64,000 nt of DNA from Guillardia theta CCMP2712 (GCF_000315625.1 NW_005434592.1:51322-115321); one strand, 5' to 3'; shown: positions 31,887 through 43,665, counted from the stretch's first letter. Numbers and translations: made by a program. The notes: generated from the letters alone by a model not told the origin.

Positions 31887-32454
31887 AGGAGGCTAAAGGT
31901 TGAGCTGATTGGGAGCAGGTACCAGGCCACAAGCTAGATGGGACCTGGAGGAGCACGAGTGACGGTGAGGTCGGAGCGTCAGGTGCAAGGGATAGTGACC
32001 ATGTTGCAGGTCAAGATCTTCCTTCCAACCCCAACTTCATCGCGGCGGCTTCCGGAGCGTATTAAAGCTATGTCATAAGGTCTAACAGGAGAAATGTTTT
32101 TGTTGATGTCTATTATACGAGATAATGTTAAGGAGGACTTCAAACTTGTTGGGAATAACAGAAAGAGTGGGAGTGAGGGGGAGGTGCGGGAGGGAAAGCG
32201 GGAAAGAGGTAGGGAGAGGTGCAATAGGCTGGTAAGAAAGAAGAAATCGTGGAAAGTCTTGATCTTTGTGACGAGTTCATGGGACAAGAAAGTTGTCCAT
32301 TATCCTGTACTGCTCATCACGAGATGCCAGAATGCGTCGCCCTGCAGCTCAAAAACATCATACGATTATAATCGTTATCAATATCATCCTCCTCCTCATC
32401 ATCGCCATCATCACCACAATCGTCTCTGTCATTCTCTCTACCGCCACGATTTCA
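31887..32454. other. Spacer, no gene seen
   Basis: Between the proline-rich gene and the end of the minus-strand gene. It has a purine-rich patch at 32160-32250 and an ATC/TCA-rich microsatellite at about 32360-32420. Open frames on both strands are unsupported. Confidence 0.4.
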
Positions 32455-34510
32455 TTACCTGCTTCCGATTGTCGTGGTGCAAAAAGCCTCAGGCAGGGCC
32501 CGACATTTTCCCCCGTCCCAGCGTAGGGGATTTTCACCTGCCGCATCGGTGAAGGTGAGTTCGCTGTAGGATGAGAAGGGGATAGCAGAGGAGAGAGATA
32601 GAGAGCAGGGATCTCCAGGCTCGTCAGACTTACCCAACTGTCCTTAGCCTCGTTCCACCTCTCCCCAGGGTAAAGTTTGCGGAGGGACAGGATCTGTACC
32701 TCCTCAGCTGATGCAAGCTGATCGAGGGGGCTCTCACCTGCTCCTTGACCTGCATGTCCTCCCAGCTCGCTGACGGCCACTGGATTGCCTTGACGACCTC
32801 GTCTGAATCTTGTTTGCAGTGAAAGAGGACCTTGTTCGTCTTAGCAGCATCTCCTCCTTTCCTCCGTTCCTCCCCACCTCATTCCCCCGCAAGTACAGTG
32901 ACGCCTCTGAAGGAAGCCAGGCCTCGACATCTTGCACCGACAAGATCTGGAAACAGAACAAGGGAGGGAGGGAGGAGGGAGGAAGGGAGGGAGGAGGGAG
33001 GGAGGAGGGAGGGAGGGAGGGAGGAGAGGAGGAGGGAGGAGGTACGAGGGAGGAAGAGAATCAATGGGGAAGATCTTCGAAATCTCCTCTGGATTGTTCA
33101 AACCTTGATGGGGTTTGTTGTGAGGATGTCACCAGTTTGCAAATCTACCGAGCAGATGGCCTGCTCATCGCATTAGAGCAGATCGACGCATCCTCCTGGT
33201 GTCCTCTGCCTGAGCATGCCATGAGTCGGGGTACGTCTCCGTCGTCCTCTCCTTCCCTGCAGCCGCGAGCTGACTGGTCTGGTGCTTCCAGACCTGCTGC
33301 CTGCCGCCGGCATGTCAGTCGTCAGATTCAGCATTCTTCCACAAGAGAACACGCACACCTGTTGAAAGTCATCGTGATCGAGGCCCCCTCCATCATCCAT
33401 CTGACAAGGAACTCTCTCAAGCTCCCGCTAGCCTTCACCGGCTCCGCCCCGACGTGCACGGCTGCCCCGACAACGTTCGGGCATACCTCCTCCACCTGCG
33501 ACACTCTCAGCCAGCCCAGGCAACTGCCACAAGCAGTCCCGACCACACTCATGATAGCTTCCGTTCCTCCTCCTCCGCAGCAGCTTCTTCCTACTAGGTA
33601 TTCCCTCAGTGACGCGCTGCATTCGCTGCAAGAAAAACCCGTCAGCACCGTCAGCACTGCGAACAGCGTCAAGAACCTTGAAGAGACCAGGCTATGATGT
33701 CTACAACGAGATCCGATCTCGTCGCATTCCCTCTTCTTCACCAGAGACAGCAGTCTGTCCAAGAGATCTGCCGGTCGTGTCAGAACCATTCAGTACGCTC
33801 CACCTTGCTTTGCCTTTCTTGGTTGATTCCAATGTCGGCGTTTCTCCTGCCATGGCACGATCAACAAGAGATTGGACATCAGCAACGTTACCGATCATCG
33901 CGACTGCATTGAGGACAGAGCAAGGGCCGCACGAAGATGTTCCAAGCTGACCGATACGTCAGTGGAAGACACAACACCAGACCTGTCGGTGTGTGCACCT
34001 GATAGTTCGAGATCTGTTGACTCCTGAAGAGCACGAATCAGTCAAGACGTCAATGTGAACATCTTTCATGCTGCATACTTCGCCTCGTCTACAGTCCAAT
34101 ATCCAACCTTCGCATCTCCGAGCATGGGCTCCCCACACTGAACTCCCAGTCAAAGGTCGAGCAGGCTAGCCGAACGCCGTCAGGTTGGTTCTCGTACCTT
34201 GCCGCAGAAAGCTGCATAGGGCGAGCACTCTCCATAGCAGCACGGACACCTGAAGGCTCATCCGTTCACAATCTCAACTCGCACACTCCCAACCTGATGA
34301 TTCGGGCCGGGAGGACCTGCGAGCGTTTGAATTCAGCACTGAGAGCGCCCTAGGAGCAAGACAGAGCATGGAGAGCTCACCATCCTGACAGACGATGGTT
34401 CTTCTTCTCCTCTCATCGACCCCCTCAACACAGAACCTGGCCCTCGCGCGCTCCACGGAAGGAACAATCTTCGCAATCCTGCCATGCCCTGGCACCTGAA
34501 CATAGCCTCC
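32455..34510 (-). CDS. Unidentified intron-rich gene (minus strand)
   Basis: Several protein-like minus-strand exons with good borders. About 34485-34375 reads VPGHGRIAKIVPSVERARAR, then FCVEGVDERRRRTIVCQD. About 34250-34200 reads RCPCCYGECSPYAAFCGK. About 33950-33880 includes SSCGPCSVLNAVAMI. About 32960-32890 reads QILSVQDVEAWLPSEASLYL. About 32837-32745 reads VLFHCKQDSDEVVKAIQWPS and ASWEDMQVKEQ. About 32715-32645 reads EEVQILSLRKLYPGERWNEA. The last exon could end at the TAA at 32455. I could not connect them all in one frame or recognise the family. Cys pairs suggest metal binding in the N-terminal part (inference). This may be more than one gene, because the 33000-33900 stretch is not resolved and contains a GGGAGGA microsatellite (about 32960-33050). 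Confidence 0.45.
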
Positions 34511-36475
34511 TCATTCTTCCCCGACCAGACTGCCTGAGGTGACAGGAAGCTTGAGGCTGGGCATGGCGAGATGAGACACAAGGTGAAGCAGAGCGATGCG
34601 GCCAGCGCTCGATCTTGTCGCCCCTTCCTCCCACACCCTCCCACCAACATGGCGGCTACTGCATGTATCGGGCAGGGCAAGCGCAGGGGGTACCGGCCCG
34701 GCTTCTCAGTGTCTGCCGGCCCGGGGCTTGACTCCCCGGACCGACTTTGCACCCGGCCGTCGCACCCGGGCCGGTGCACGGGCTTCGGTGTCTGCCGAAC
34801 TCCGAGCCGCGAACTCGTGCAGAGGTGCCCTGTGTGTGGTAAAGAAGACGTCACGGCCCATCAATTCTCAACTTTTATGAATCTATCTCACCCACCCACA
34901 CTTTTTCAATATTGGAATGGTGTGGAGCAGGGGTACATGTTTATCGCCCCCTTTCCCTTATACGTGCTTGGTCAAATGTGGTCAAAGTTGTAGCAAAATC
35001 TGGGTGATATGGAGTGTTTTCGACTCTCAATTTGTTGAAAAATTGTTGTTTCTATTTGTATAACCTCGAAGATTACTCTTTTCAACAAAAAATCCTTTCT
35101 TTACCACAGAGAAACCTGTCACTATTGCAGGGTACAGATAGAACATTCGCATACCACCTACCAGGTCATCAAGATACAAATCCTGGTATATGTACCGGTA
35201 GTGATAATCTTTCTCAGGACCCTACCCTACTCATGACTTATCTTTGGGTTTATGAGTCGCACGAGAGAAGTTGAGTTGTGGGGTGCAGACGGTGCAGGTT
35301 GTACAACTTTTTAGTTTAGTCCTTGGAAGAAAGGGGGAGTCGGATAGGGTAGGGTGGGGTCAATCACGAGTTTAATGGCATGATTTCACTGTAGTACCGG
35401 CGATTGAACAGGAAAAATAACCGGTGGTTTGTAAACCCTACCCACTCTTCATCAAATACCAATCAACTACACCGGTTCATATCCTTTTGTGCCCCTCTGA
35501 TGACAGGACCCTTATTTCTTACTTGGAAAGCTCTCACTGGTAGGGTCCATCACCCCCACCCACTGATGGTTGCTACAAGGCGTGGGTCATCACCACATGT
35601 CAGTTTCGAATTCGAAAATGAGTTCCCCCACCCTACCCCTGGCTTCAGTTTTGATCCCTACCCCGTACCATCCATCAAGACTACCCACCCTCAAATCACC
35701 TGAGCGGGACCCAAGGTTAGACTCTCACAAGTAAAGACAGTACGGCCCTCCTTGCATATTCTCTAAGTCGATCATTATAGTAAAATTGGTTAGCATACCA
35801 CATATCAGCCCGAAAGTACCCCATCCACACGTCCATCAATCAACTCTGCAGGGTGGTATATTGTCAGATATCTCTTATGTTCGCTGCAGTTAATATGGCA
35901 GTATCTCTTATCCCAGCAATCAAAGTACCCCCACCCCTTACCCCTGAAAATCAATTTCTTCAACCCCCAATGATAGACAGTAAATTAACCCTACCCTTGA
36001 TTTTTCTCCTTCTCACTACCCACCCGTCTTTGGTTTGCCAAGGATCCCTCTACCCCAGGATTTAATATTCCCCAGCCTTTGTGCCGCCTGGTGCCGAGGT
36101 ACCCCACCACCCCATTCTGCACACCGGACTCAGGAGAGCACCCCTCCCTTGTATGTATACTACCCTACCCCACATTTGGCACTTATACCCCTCCCGCTCT
36201 CACAGCCCCTCAGGAATCTGTCCGTCCTTCCTGTTGTGCTTCGCTACCTTGCTCTTCCTCTGCTTGCCCATTGTCGCTGGAACAAGTCTCTCCTTGCTGT
36301 CTCGTTCATATCAGCAGACTCTTTCATCCGGTAGCTCCAACGAGCTCCTCTTTGAAGGGTTTGAGTCTAGCCTCCCCCTGAAACTCCTTCGCGCCTGCAT
36401 TACCGCCGTTGTCATTTAGCACAGGACTCACGCTGTACATTTTGCAATCTTTCTTGTTACCACAAGCCTTGAAGG
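34511..36475. other. Long intergenic region with GC island and CCCTACCC-rich sequence
   Basis: Bases 34680-34815 form a CCGGGCC-type GC island. Bases 34870-36230 are AT-balanced but studded with short C-runs (CCCTACCC, CCCCACCC, TACCCC) spaced every 20-80 bp, almost always on this strand. Similar stretches occur at 14740-14970, 30200-30330 and 51000-51600. Long open frames here (for example 35404-35703) show the biased composition and no domain. The last 50-250 bases are presumably the cyclin promoter. Confidence 0.55.
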
Positions 36476-37246
36476 ATGTCTTTTTGCAAGAGCCAAGTCG
36501 ATGTTGAAATGGAAGATGTATCCGCCCCCCCCGGACCTGTTAGCCAGGCATCAATTCAAATGAGTGCTACGCAGGAGCATCAAGGCAGAACCGGGTTGGA
36601 GCATACTTTCCCTATCGAGCAACACGGCATCTGCATGAGGGGACTGGTTCAGGCGATGAAGCTCGATGCCCAAAAGCAGGAGCAACTTGTCGAGGTCATC
36701 GCCTGTGTTCTGGATTGCACTGTTGCACGGAACGATTCGAATGGAAGGAAGTCGGACCTGGTGGCTTTCGAAGGAAGTCATGCTCCCATCGCAGCCTCTG
36801 CATATGTCCGGCGCATCAACAGATATGGTGGGTGCAGCCCGTGCTGCTTTGCTGTGGGTTTAATGTACCTCGAACGGTTGAAGAGGAGGAACCACAGTGT
36901 ATGTTTGAACTCCTGCAACTTCCAGAGGCTGTACCTGGTGGCAGTGATGACTGCTGCGAAGTTCTTGGACGACTTCTACTACTCCAACAAGCACTGGGCT
37001 GAGGTTGGTGGGATCAGCCTGCAGGAGCTGAACTGCCTCGAGCTCGAGTTTCTGTTCCGGATGGGGTTCGGCCTGAACATCACCCGCGAGGATTACGAGT
37101 CTTACTTCACGATGCTCGTTGGTAATGGAAGCCCGGCCGCACAGGGTCAGGCAGCAAATGCTCAGGGAAAGAAGGAGGATGGGATGGGCCACAAGGCCCT
37201 TTCATGGTGCGATGTGACCAATGCGATCACAAGCATGGCCCACTGA
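36476..37246 (+). CDS. PHO80-like (P/U-type) cyclin
   Basis: A single-exon 256-codon frame. After a ~65-residue divergent N-terminus, the cyclin box runs from about residue 70 to 225. It includes SAYVRRINRYGGCSPCCF, the LMYLERL helix, FQRLYLVAVMTAAKFLDDFY and GGISLQELNCLELEFLFRMG, which is the diagnostic PHO80/P-type signature. It ends soon after the box. P-type cyclins activate Cdk5/Pho85-class or CDKA kinases in phosphate sensing or cell-cycle control; the exact partner cannot be read from sequence. The lack of introns is unusual beside its intron-rich neighbours and could reflect retroposition. The start MSFCKSQVDVEMEDV follows an in-frame stop-rich stretch, so it is likely right. Confidence 0.9.
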   Translation: MSFCKSQVDVEMEDVSAPPGPVSQASIQMSATQEHQGRTGLEHTFPIEQHGICMRGLVQAMKLDAQKQEQLVEVIACVLDCTVARNDSNGRKSDLVAFEGSHAPIAASAYVRRINRYGGCSPCCFAVGLMYLERLKRRNHSVCLNSCNFQRLYLVAVMTAAKFLDDFYYSNKHWAEVGGISLQELNCLELEFLFRMGFGLNITREDYESYFTMLVGNGSPAAQGQAANAQGKKEDGMGHKALSWCDVTNAITSMAH

Positions 37247-37568
37247 AAAGTTGGGCTTGTGAGCACAGCAACGAATGGATCAGACGAACAAATGACCCCA
37301 AGGGAATGTTCAACTAAGAGGACCTCTAACACAGTCTTCTACCTCTGTCACATTACCACAAATTGTACTCGACACTCGACACTTGTCCACCATGATCTTG
37401 AAGTGGTAAAGACTTACCACTCTCAACCCTCTTCAGCTTCGTAGCCTTCATAATGTATTCTTTTCTTTTTTTTAAGGTTAGGTCATCAATGTATTTCAAA
37501 AAGTCAATAAAAAGTTTCATTACTCATGAAGATGTCGGGATCTACTCGTCAGTGAACAATTGTGCGTT
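37247..37568. other. Convergent 3' flank
   Basis: The 3' UTRs of the cyclin (+) and the SLC35F transporter (-) face each other here. AT-rich runs (CTTTTTTTTAAGG; CAATAAAAAG at about 37505) are polyadenylation-like signals. No gene. Confidence 0.5.
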
Positions 37569-39219
37569 TTAATTTACATCGTCTTGATTCTGGATCAGCA
37601 TTCGGGCATCATCATCGCAGTTGTGACTTGTGTCCACACAGCCTTGGTCGTCTTGCAAGGTGACTTGAGCACTTTCTATATCCAAAGACCGATGAGGTTC
37701 CCCACGAGCGTGGTAAATGAATAGTCCCACTACCGTAGACACGAAGGAAACATAATACCAGGAAGAAGGATTTTCCTGCAACCCACGTTTCACTTCTTGG
37801 CGAGCAGGAGGGGAGGCAGCGGCATACCTTGAGGACTGAAACTCCGAAGGCCACTGCCCAGAAGTCGGACGTGAGGATGGAAATGTTGAGGAACGCTGCT
37901 CCGGTTCGTAGAAGGACCTGCGAGAAGTTTAAATTGATTGAAAGATAACAGACAACAGAGTGCAGGACTGGGACAAATATTTGACAGCATCAAGCGTGGG
38001 ACGGCGACAAGCATTCGGCCATGTTTGCCATATTTGTGAAGTGAACATGATTTGACATGCAAGGCAGAAGGGCAAGCATATCACCTGGGGTACGATCGTA
38101 TAAATGGAACAGAGGCAGAAAACGAAGGCAAAGATTAATCCCACGTCTATTCCACTCCACTGCAGTGAAGGTCATCGGATCTTGAGGGCGTTAACTTGTG
38201 ATGGAAGAGTTACCGAATAGTTTGCAATTTCTTCTCTTTCAAGAGCAAGAACTTGTACCGAAGAAACCAAAGCTCCGAGCACCTTCGACAGCAGCATGAG
38301 GTAAGAAACCAGATGCAACCAAGGTATTACCCCAATGATTGCTACAACAAGCTGCCATCCATACCGGCAGACGAGCTCTTCCTGAATGTTCATCGCGTCA
38401 GAGAGACAACTTCTTGCCCCGCCACAAAGACCTGCAAGACGTTGGACACACCATACAAGGAAGCGGCGATGATGGTGAGAGAATCCCCCAGTATGACGGA
38501 GCCATTCCCTGCTCCTGCCTCCTCAGCCTTGCTGAAGTCGATGAGGACGAGGGTGAAGAGTCCTCCGAGGGCAAAGGCAACTCCTATGCCGTGAGTGATG
38601 GTGTACCGGGAGCCTGCCAGCCCGTCAGTCCACGTTGCATTCACTTCACATGACAACCAAGGTTGAGGTACGAGAGGAGCATTACGGTCGGGATGGTGAA
38701 GCAATCCAACAGAGTGATGCTGCATACAAGCATGAGTGAGATGAGATGAGAACACAGATCTGCGATGACCTGATAATGGATGTATATTGGTATGCTTTCA
38801 CTATCAGATAGTTGGCCTCAACATCCGCCTGATCAAGTTTGTCAAGATGAAGCTTTGCGAAGCAGGCTCCCAATACCAAGACAAGGATGGCGAACTTGAT
38901 CATGGTTGACTTGTCGTGTTTCCATGACAGGTCATGATGATGCCGTCCTTTCAGAAGATACCAGGAGCCATAAGCCACCGCAAGGAATGCATAGTTGAGG
39001 CAACTCATGAACATCGGTGCTTCGAAACCTCTGCAACGAATGAGAAGTAGTGATGTAAGAAAAGTGTACTTCAATCAAGTAGATAGTAGAATAGAAGCAA
39101 TCAAAATCACGTATTCACCTGTGAACCAGCAGCGCCGATGTCACGCTCGTCCCAACCAGGAGCAGCGACACGAACTGTCCAGTCAGGACTGCCAGGGCCG
39201 GTCGAGCGCACGGCACCAT
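37569..39219 (-). CDS. SLC35F-type (DUF914) solute transporter
   Basis: A drug/metabolite-transporter superfamily protein of about ten spans. Exons read by splicing: 39219-39119 (MVPCARPALAVLTGQFVSLL...LLVHR), about 39030-38772 (FEAPMFMSCLNYAFLA...ADVEANYLIVKAYQYTSI), about 38718 onward (ITLLDCFTIPTVMLLSYLNL), then SRYTITHGIGVAFALGG through ILGDSLTIIAASLYGVSNVL, EELVCRYGWQLVVAIIG, VLGALVSSVQVLALEREEIA, WSGIDVGLIFAFVFCLCSIY, LLRTGAAFLNISILTSDFWA, and ENPSSWYYVSFVSTVVGLFI with a soluble acidic tail to TAA at 37569. The DVEANYLIVKAYQYTS and LTSDFWA blocks are hallmarks of SLC35F1/2/6. The substrate is not predictable; family members are poorly characterised. The start is the first ATG before LTGQFVSLL and gives a short cytosolic N-terminus. 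Confidence 0.9.
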
Positions 39220-39951
39220 AACCACAAATCGTGGAGTTGTGGGCAGCGATTTCTTGCTCACTACGTAGACCACAATCGCAGTTGCTACTGTCTGTATCCA
39301 ATATGACTATGCACAATCACTTGAGGGCTGCCTGGCCCAAGCCTCTACCTCATTTTTCAAGTACCGTCATGTCGTACAGGGGTACCATCATCGTCGCATC
39401 GTCGTCGCGTCGTCTTCTCTATGCATGTGCTCCCCTCTGTCCATCTTCCTCTCACTCGATCTCTGACCTCCTCCTCCTCCTCCTCCTCCTCCCCCCACTA
39501 CATGCGTCTGCTGCATCATGCCATAGCGCAATGCTTGTCCCTCGTCCCCACTTTGTCCCTTTTGCTAGAATAGTTGAGTGATATTTTTTGCCCCCACAAA
39601 CGCGATCATGGTCGGGCGTCCCTGTGTAGCCTTACCCCCTCCCTCTCCTCCTCCTCCTCCTCCTTGCTTGCTTGCTTGCTTGCTTGCAACTCTCCTTTCT
39701 CTAACTTCCCCTTCCCCTACCTCTCTTGTGATCCTCGCATCTTCACGCTCGCTTCCCTCCCTTGCTGCGGCATCAGTTACTTTATTCGTCTCTCCGTGTG
39801 TTTTCACCTAGCGGTTCCTTTCTCTTACCGTGATCTCTCACTTCCCTGCCTCCTCATCACTCATTCTCAATGAGTTTCGCATCTTCTCCTTGTCGTGTGC
39901 TGCTGCTGTTGGCATCACGACCAACAACTTCGCTCATTCCTCTTTCAGTCG
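39220..39951. other. Divergent promoter region with C/T microsatellites
   Basis: Lies between the starts of the SLC35F (-) and mitochondrial-protein (+) genes, so it probably contains both promoters. It holds CTC repeats (39466-39492 and 39640-39660) and GCTTGCTTGCTTGC (39663-39685). An upstream in-frame-looking ATG at 39870 (MSFASSPCRVLLLL) exists, but the CAG at 39945-39949 and the transit-peptide frame at 39952 fit better. Confidence 0.4.
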
Positions 39952-40447
39952 ATGCAGGCGCTGAGGAGAAGTTTGCAGTCTGCCATCGCGAGGAGATTTT
40001 TGTCTTCAAATGCAAGATTATCTTCGTTCCCCCGCCGCGTCTACTGATCCACCCTCCTTTCCAGGATCCTTCCCTTCCATCCGTTCCTGAGATCAAGGCA
40101 ACGGCAGAGCAGATCAGAGCGAGCGAGAGCATGACAGGTGGAGGAAAGGGACCAGAGTGCCGGGGCTGACGAGTTCCATACAGGCATGCAGGATGTGCGA
40201 CAAGAAGTGAACCGTGTGATGGCGAACCCAGGTGTGCGCAAGGGTCAAGAGACTAGCTGACTGCGACTGTTGCCAGAGATCAACGGTTGCCCGGTGCCTC
40301 TGGATTTCTCGTCAGGCGGGAAGACGAAAGGATACAGCAGGAAGGTTGTGAATGCGCTAAGGTCGATGTCAAGACTGTGATTGACTTTTCTTGCAGTTTG
40401 CCGAAAACTGGGATCAAATAGTCAAGAATTCAAAGAAGGAGAGATAA
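39952..40447 (+). CDS. Small mitochondrion-targeted protein
   Basis: Five exons keep phase to 99 aa: 39952-40011, 40065-40137, 40184-40231, 40277-40344, 40397-40447. The N-terminus (MQALRRSLQSAIARRFLSSN) is a textbook mitochondrial presequence: amphipathic, Arg-rich, no acids. The mature part is soluble and polar (ATAEQIRASESMTG, INGCPVPLDFSSGGKTKGY, FAENWDQIVKNSKKER). The first intron uses a GC donor (GCAAGATTATC), required to keep frame. I do not recognise the family; size and charge suit a small respiratory-chain or assembly subunit (inference only). It converges with the nucleotide-sugar transporter 225 bp downstream. Confidence 0.75.
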
Positions 40448-40671
40448 AGCGCTCGAGGAGTTGCTGCTTTGCTGTACTGTGTTATAATTGCTGGGAGGTA
40501 CGTGGGAACTTAAGAAGAGGGGAGAAAGAAGTTGCAGAATCCAAAGTCTGGTCGTGAGTGTGCTTGTATGGGTTGAACCCAGGTTCCCAATCAGAGGAAT
40601 TCCCGTCGAGCCGATGGGGAGCTGTAGTCGTGAGGTCCCAAGGTCAAAGTGGGAGGAGCATGCGGCTCGTC

Positions 40672-42348
40672 CTATCGCTTCTTCTGCTGGGCCTCGTAGT
40701 GCTTCCTCCACCCGAAGTAGAATCCCCCGATGGTGTTGATGATCAGACCTACAGCCTGCATATTCTCCACCTGCATCGTTGTCAGGTTGCAGGGGGGAGG
40801 GGGGAAAGTGGGAAGGACTGACGTGGAAATGAAAGCATTGGGGGGGGGGGAGGGGGGTTGCTGGGGATCAGGCAAGGAGACTCGGGGAGGATTGAGAGAG
40901 TATAGATGAGACTAAAGGAGTGAAGGAGGATAGAATTGAGGATAGAAGGAATTAGAGACGTTTGTGAGTCCGAGGGGAGCCTGAACTGGCTGACCTTAGT
41001 TCCGAAGAAAATTATACCCAAGGAGCTTGACAGAGCCATCTTCATCTGCCCAACCACCTGCTCTTGGGGTGAGAAGGAGCTAACAGAGACGGTCATACCG
41101 TAGTCGTGAGGGCCGAGCTGTACTTGGTGCAGAGGTACTGAGAGAAGCCTGTTGGAGGGAGGAGTGAGCTCGCGGCAGGTAAGGCTGTTCCAACTCACCA
41201 AGAGTCGAGCCTGCTGCCGATGATCCTACAAGTGCGAGCCAGAACCAGTAGCTGCCCCACTTTGGGAACGATACGATCCTGTCTGCGAATGGGAAAGAGC
41301 ATAGTAAGACATTGACGGGTCAAGGCTGAGTTGTACCAAGATCCCCCGAAGCGATGATATAAACTGTCAAGATGGGTATGGGAACGATGCTGTTTGCAAC
41401 CAGAATCTCGTCCGACGATGATCCGAGCTGATTGCAGAATTTCTTGACGAGGGTGAGGTAGAGCGCGTTAAGGCAGCAGGAAGCCAGGGCCCAGGCGTAG
41501 CTCAGCGGCGCGAACTCGAGGTCGTGCAGTGCTGCGATGACAGCTCCTCCTGCTATCATGGCCACCGCGAACTGAATCTGCAAGGAGGAGTACTGCTTAA
41601 GGACCAGCGCCTCCATCACCAGCGTCACCATCGACGTCAGACGTTTGAGTGCGTTGTACATGGGGACATTGAGGCCTTCCAAGCTCGACACAGCAACGAA
41701 GGTGTTGATGGTGGACACAAGGGATAGCGGCCACAGTCTGCGTATGATGCCGACGACGTTCCTGGAGGACTTCCTGGTGAGGATCTCTGCCGACATTAGC
41801 GCACACCGCTCCAACAGCATCATGAATGGTAAGAACTTGAAGCTGAAGCCCGAGACCACCTGCTTGGTAAGGATGGTTGCAGCCACTGAGACGAAGCCAT
41901 AGAGCAGCGCTGCGAGCAGCGGGATCGCAAACTCGAAAGCGCTGGGGAGTGCTTCCTGCCATGGCACCCACGATTCAAACGAGAGGAGTAAGGGAATGAC
42001 AAAAAATGCTCTTTGATGGAATGTGAAGGATGGTGTCACAACAGACTAGTAGCAACTACAATGTTGCTGCAGTGCACATACAAGAGTATCTTCCTATCCT
42101 GCTCTTGCTCTTGCTCCAACCTCCGCTCATCCCTCCTGTGATTGTTAGTTCCTCCCCACTTTCATGGTTGCCTCCTGCCTGGTCGAACTTTCATCCTAAC
42201 CATAGCCACTCCCCTTCTCTTGTGTCAGGTTTCCCTCCTCCTCCCTCCCTCTCCTTCTCCTCCCTCTCTCCTCCTCCCTCCCTTCCCTGACCCTGCCCCC
42301 CCCTCCTCTACTGGGCATGACTCGCCTGACCTTCAGCTTTGGCGCCAT
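40672..42348 (-). CDS. Nucleotide-sugar transporter (SLC35D/TPT family)
   Basis: Exchanges cytosolic nucleotide sugars for luminal NMP across Golgi/ER membranes. Six exons splice in frame to 311 aa: 42348-42331 (MAPKLK), 41955-41337, 41282-41199, 41148-41099, 41060-40995, 40770-40672. It has about ten hydrophobic spans. Conserved blocks include STINTFVAVSSLEGLNVPMY, NALKRLTSMVTLVMEALVLK, CLNALYLTLVKK, QYLCTKYSSALTTT, the VVGQMK...SLGIIFFG pair typical of SLC35D/GONST-like carriers, and a C-terminal INTIGGFYFGWRKHYEAQQK ending in KKR. A C-terminal dibasic tail is compatible with ER/Golgi retrieval. The specific sugar cannot be read from sequence. A UDP-sugar pyrophosphorylase is encoded elsewhere in the window, but a direct link is speculation. 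The ORF-like extension upstream of 41955 is intron. Confidence 0.92.
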
Positions 42349-42858
42349 GGTTGATTCCGAGCTGGGGTGGGGTTCAACCCAGTCATATTTGGGGTGGTGA
42401 AATAGAAAAGGGGGGTAGTGGAGTCTGCCCGATCGGCGAGGGGAAGTTCGATGGCAGGGAGAAGGAGAGAGAGGAAGGATGGAGAGGAAGGAGGGAGAGA
42501 AAGGAGAGAGGGAGGATGGAGAGGAAGGAGGAAGAGGAAGGAGGAAGAGGAAGCAAAGATGTGGAGTTTGAGGAAAGGATGACACAGGCAAGAAGACGTG
42601 GTGCGGGCATTGAACAGCGGGAAGGGAGCGCTGTAAGCCTCGGAAATGTCAAGTTGAGCTCGAGCGACCTGCCGTTGTGTTGCAGAGTGTATTCAACTCC
42701 TGAAACAGCTGAACGCGCAGCTGCAGGGCAGAAACACAGAGAAAGCGCAAGGGCAGAGGGTGTCATACCAACAACACGGGTGTGAAGAACCCGAGCTGCT
42801 GGTTCCCATAGCAGTGTTCCAGTAGAGTATTGTGATGTATTAATTGAAACAATATTCC
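42349..42858. other. Spacer with long purine-rich microsatellite
   Basis: GGAGAGGAAGGA-type repeats fill 42455-42560. This is the promoter side of the nucleotide-sugar transporter and the 3' flank of the membrane-protein gene. The Arg/Glu-rich plus frame and Pro/Ser-rich minus frame are repeat translations. Bases 42640-42780 may hold undetected exons but show none I can support. Confidence 0.4.
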
Positions 42859-43665
42859 TCACTCCGTCTTCTGCTTTGCTCCGGGCGTCTCTTCATCTTC
42901 AACCTCCTCGATGCAGCAGCAACAGAGGAGACTGACCAGGTAATCAAACAGCAAGATGCAGGCGTACGCCATGGACGAATACATAGCAACCCTCCCGTGC
43001 TCAGTGTTCAATGCATTCATGGAGATCCAGTTGGAGAGGTTGTTCGAAGGTCTCTCTACTGGTTTACACAGCAGCCATTTGATCGTCAAGCCATACCATA
43101 TGAGCAAACAGACTGATACCAACCCTGGGAACAGTAAGAACATCCTGTTGCAAAGCCAGTCAGCCCCCCTGGACAAGTTGGTATTGAATGACAACCTGGG
43201 ACTCCCGACATTCGCCCAGATCGAGTATGACAAGCAAAAATTTACAAAGCCCGTGGCTCCCATCCAAAAGATGAAGTTCCTCGTCGGGTCCCCGATATCC
43301 TCACCATCAAACCTTGGGAATGCGCAGAAGCTGCTTCCGCGGTTGCAGCTGTTGCAGCAGCAATCTGTACACTGAGATTCAAGTCAAACGACAGCATGAT
43401 GAAGTATTTCCTCTGCTATCTCTCACGCTGCCGACTCTCCATACTTCACATGCTCACAAACACTCACCGTGGCGAATTTAAACAGCCAGTACGCGATCAT
43501 AATGAGCGCTACAGACCCGAGCGTGATGCCGACATTCACCATCGCATAGTAGAAGTTGACAATGAAGTCTCTCCAGGAACCATCCTCCTCCTCCTCCCCC
43601 TCTTCCTCCTCCTCCTCCTCCTCCTTACGCTTGCTATCCTCCCCTGTCATGGCTCTGCTTCCCAA
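42859..43665 (-). CDS. Multi-pass membrane protein with Cys-rich loop
   Basis: Two exons joined by a 96-nt GT-AG intron (43372-43467) give 230-236 aa ending at TGA 42859. The start is MGSRAMTGED (43665) or MTGED (43650). An acidic poly-Glu N-terminus is followed by a first span (NVGITLGSVALIMIAYWLFK). Next comes a short Cys-rich loop (CTDCCCNSCNRGSSFCAF), then three further spans (FWMGATGFVNFCL; FLLFPGLVSVCLLIWYGLTI; SSMAYACILLFDYLVSLLCC), and an acidic C-terminus (CIEEVEDEETPGAKQKTE). Eight cysteines lie within or next to the loop, which could bind metal or be acylated. I do not recognise the family. The GAG repeat in the N-terminus is a microsatellite and may vary in length. Confidence 0.7.

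Noticed and set aside
42339-42785. Plus-strand Glu/Arg-rich ORF as a gene
   Set aside because: Its body is a GGAGAG/GAGGAAGG microsatellite with no domain; the NST first exon lies at its edge on the other strand.
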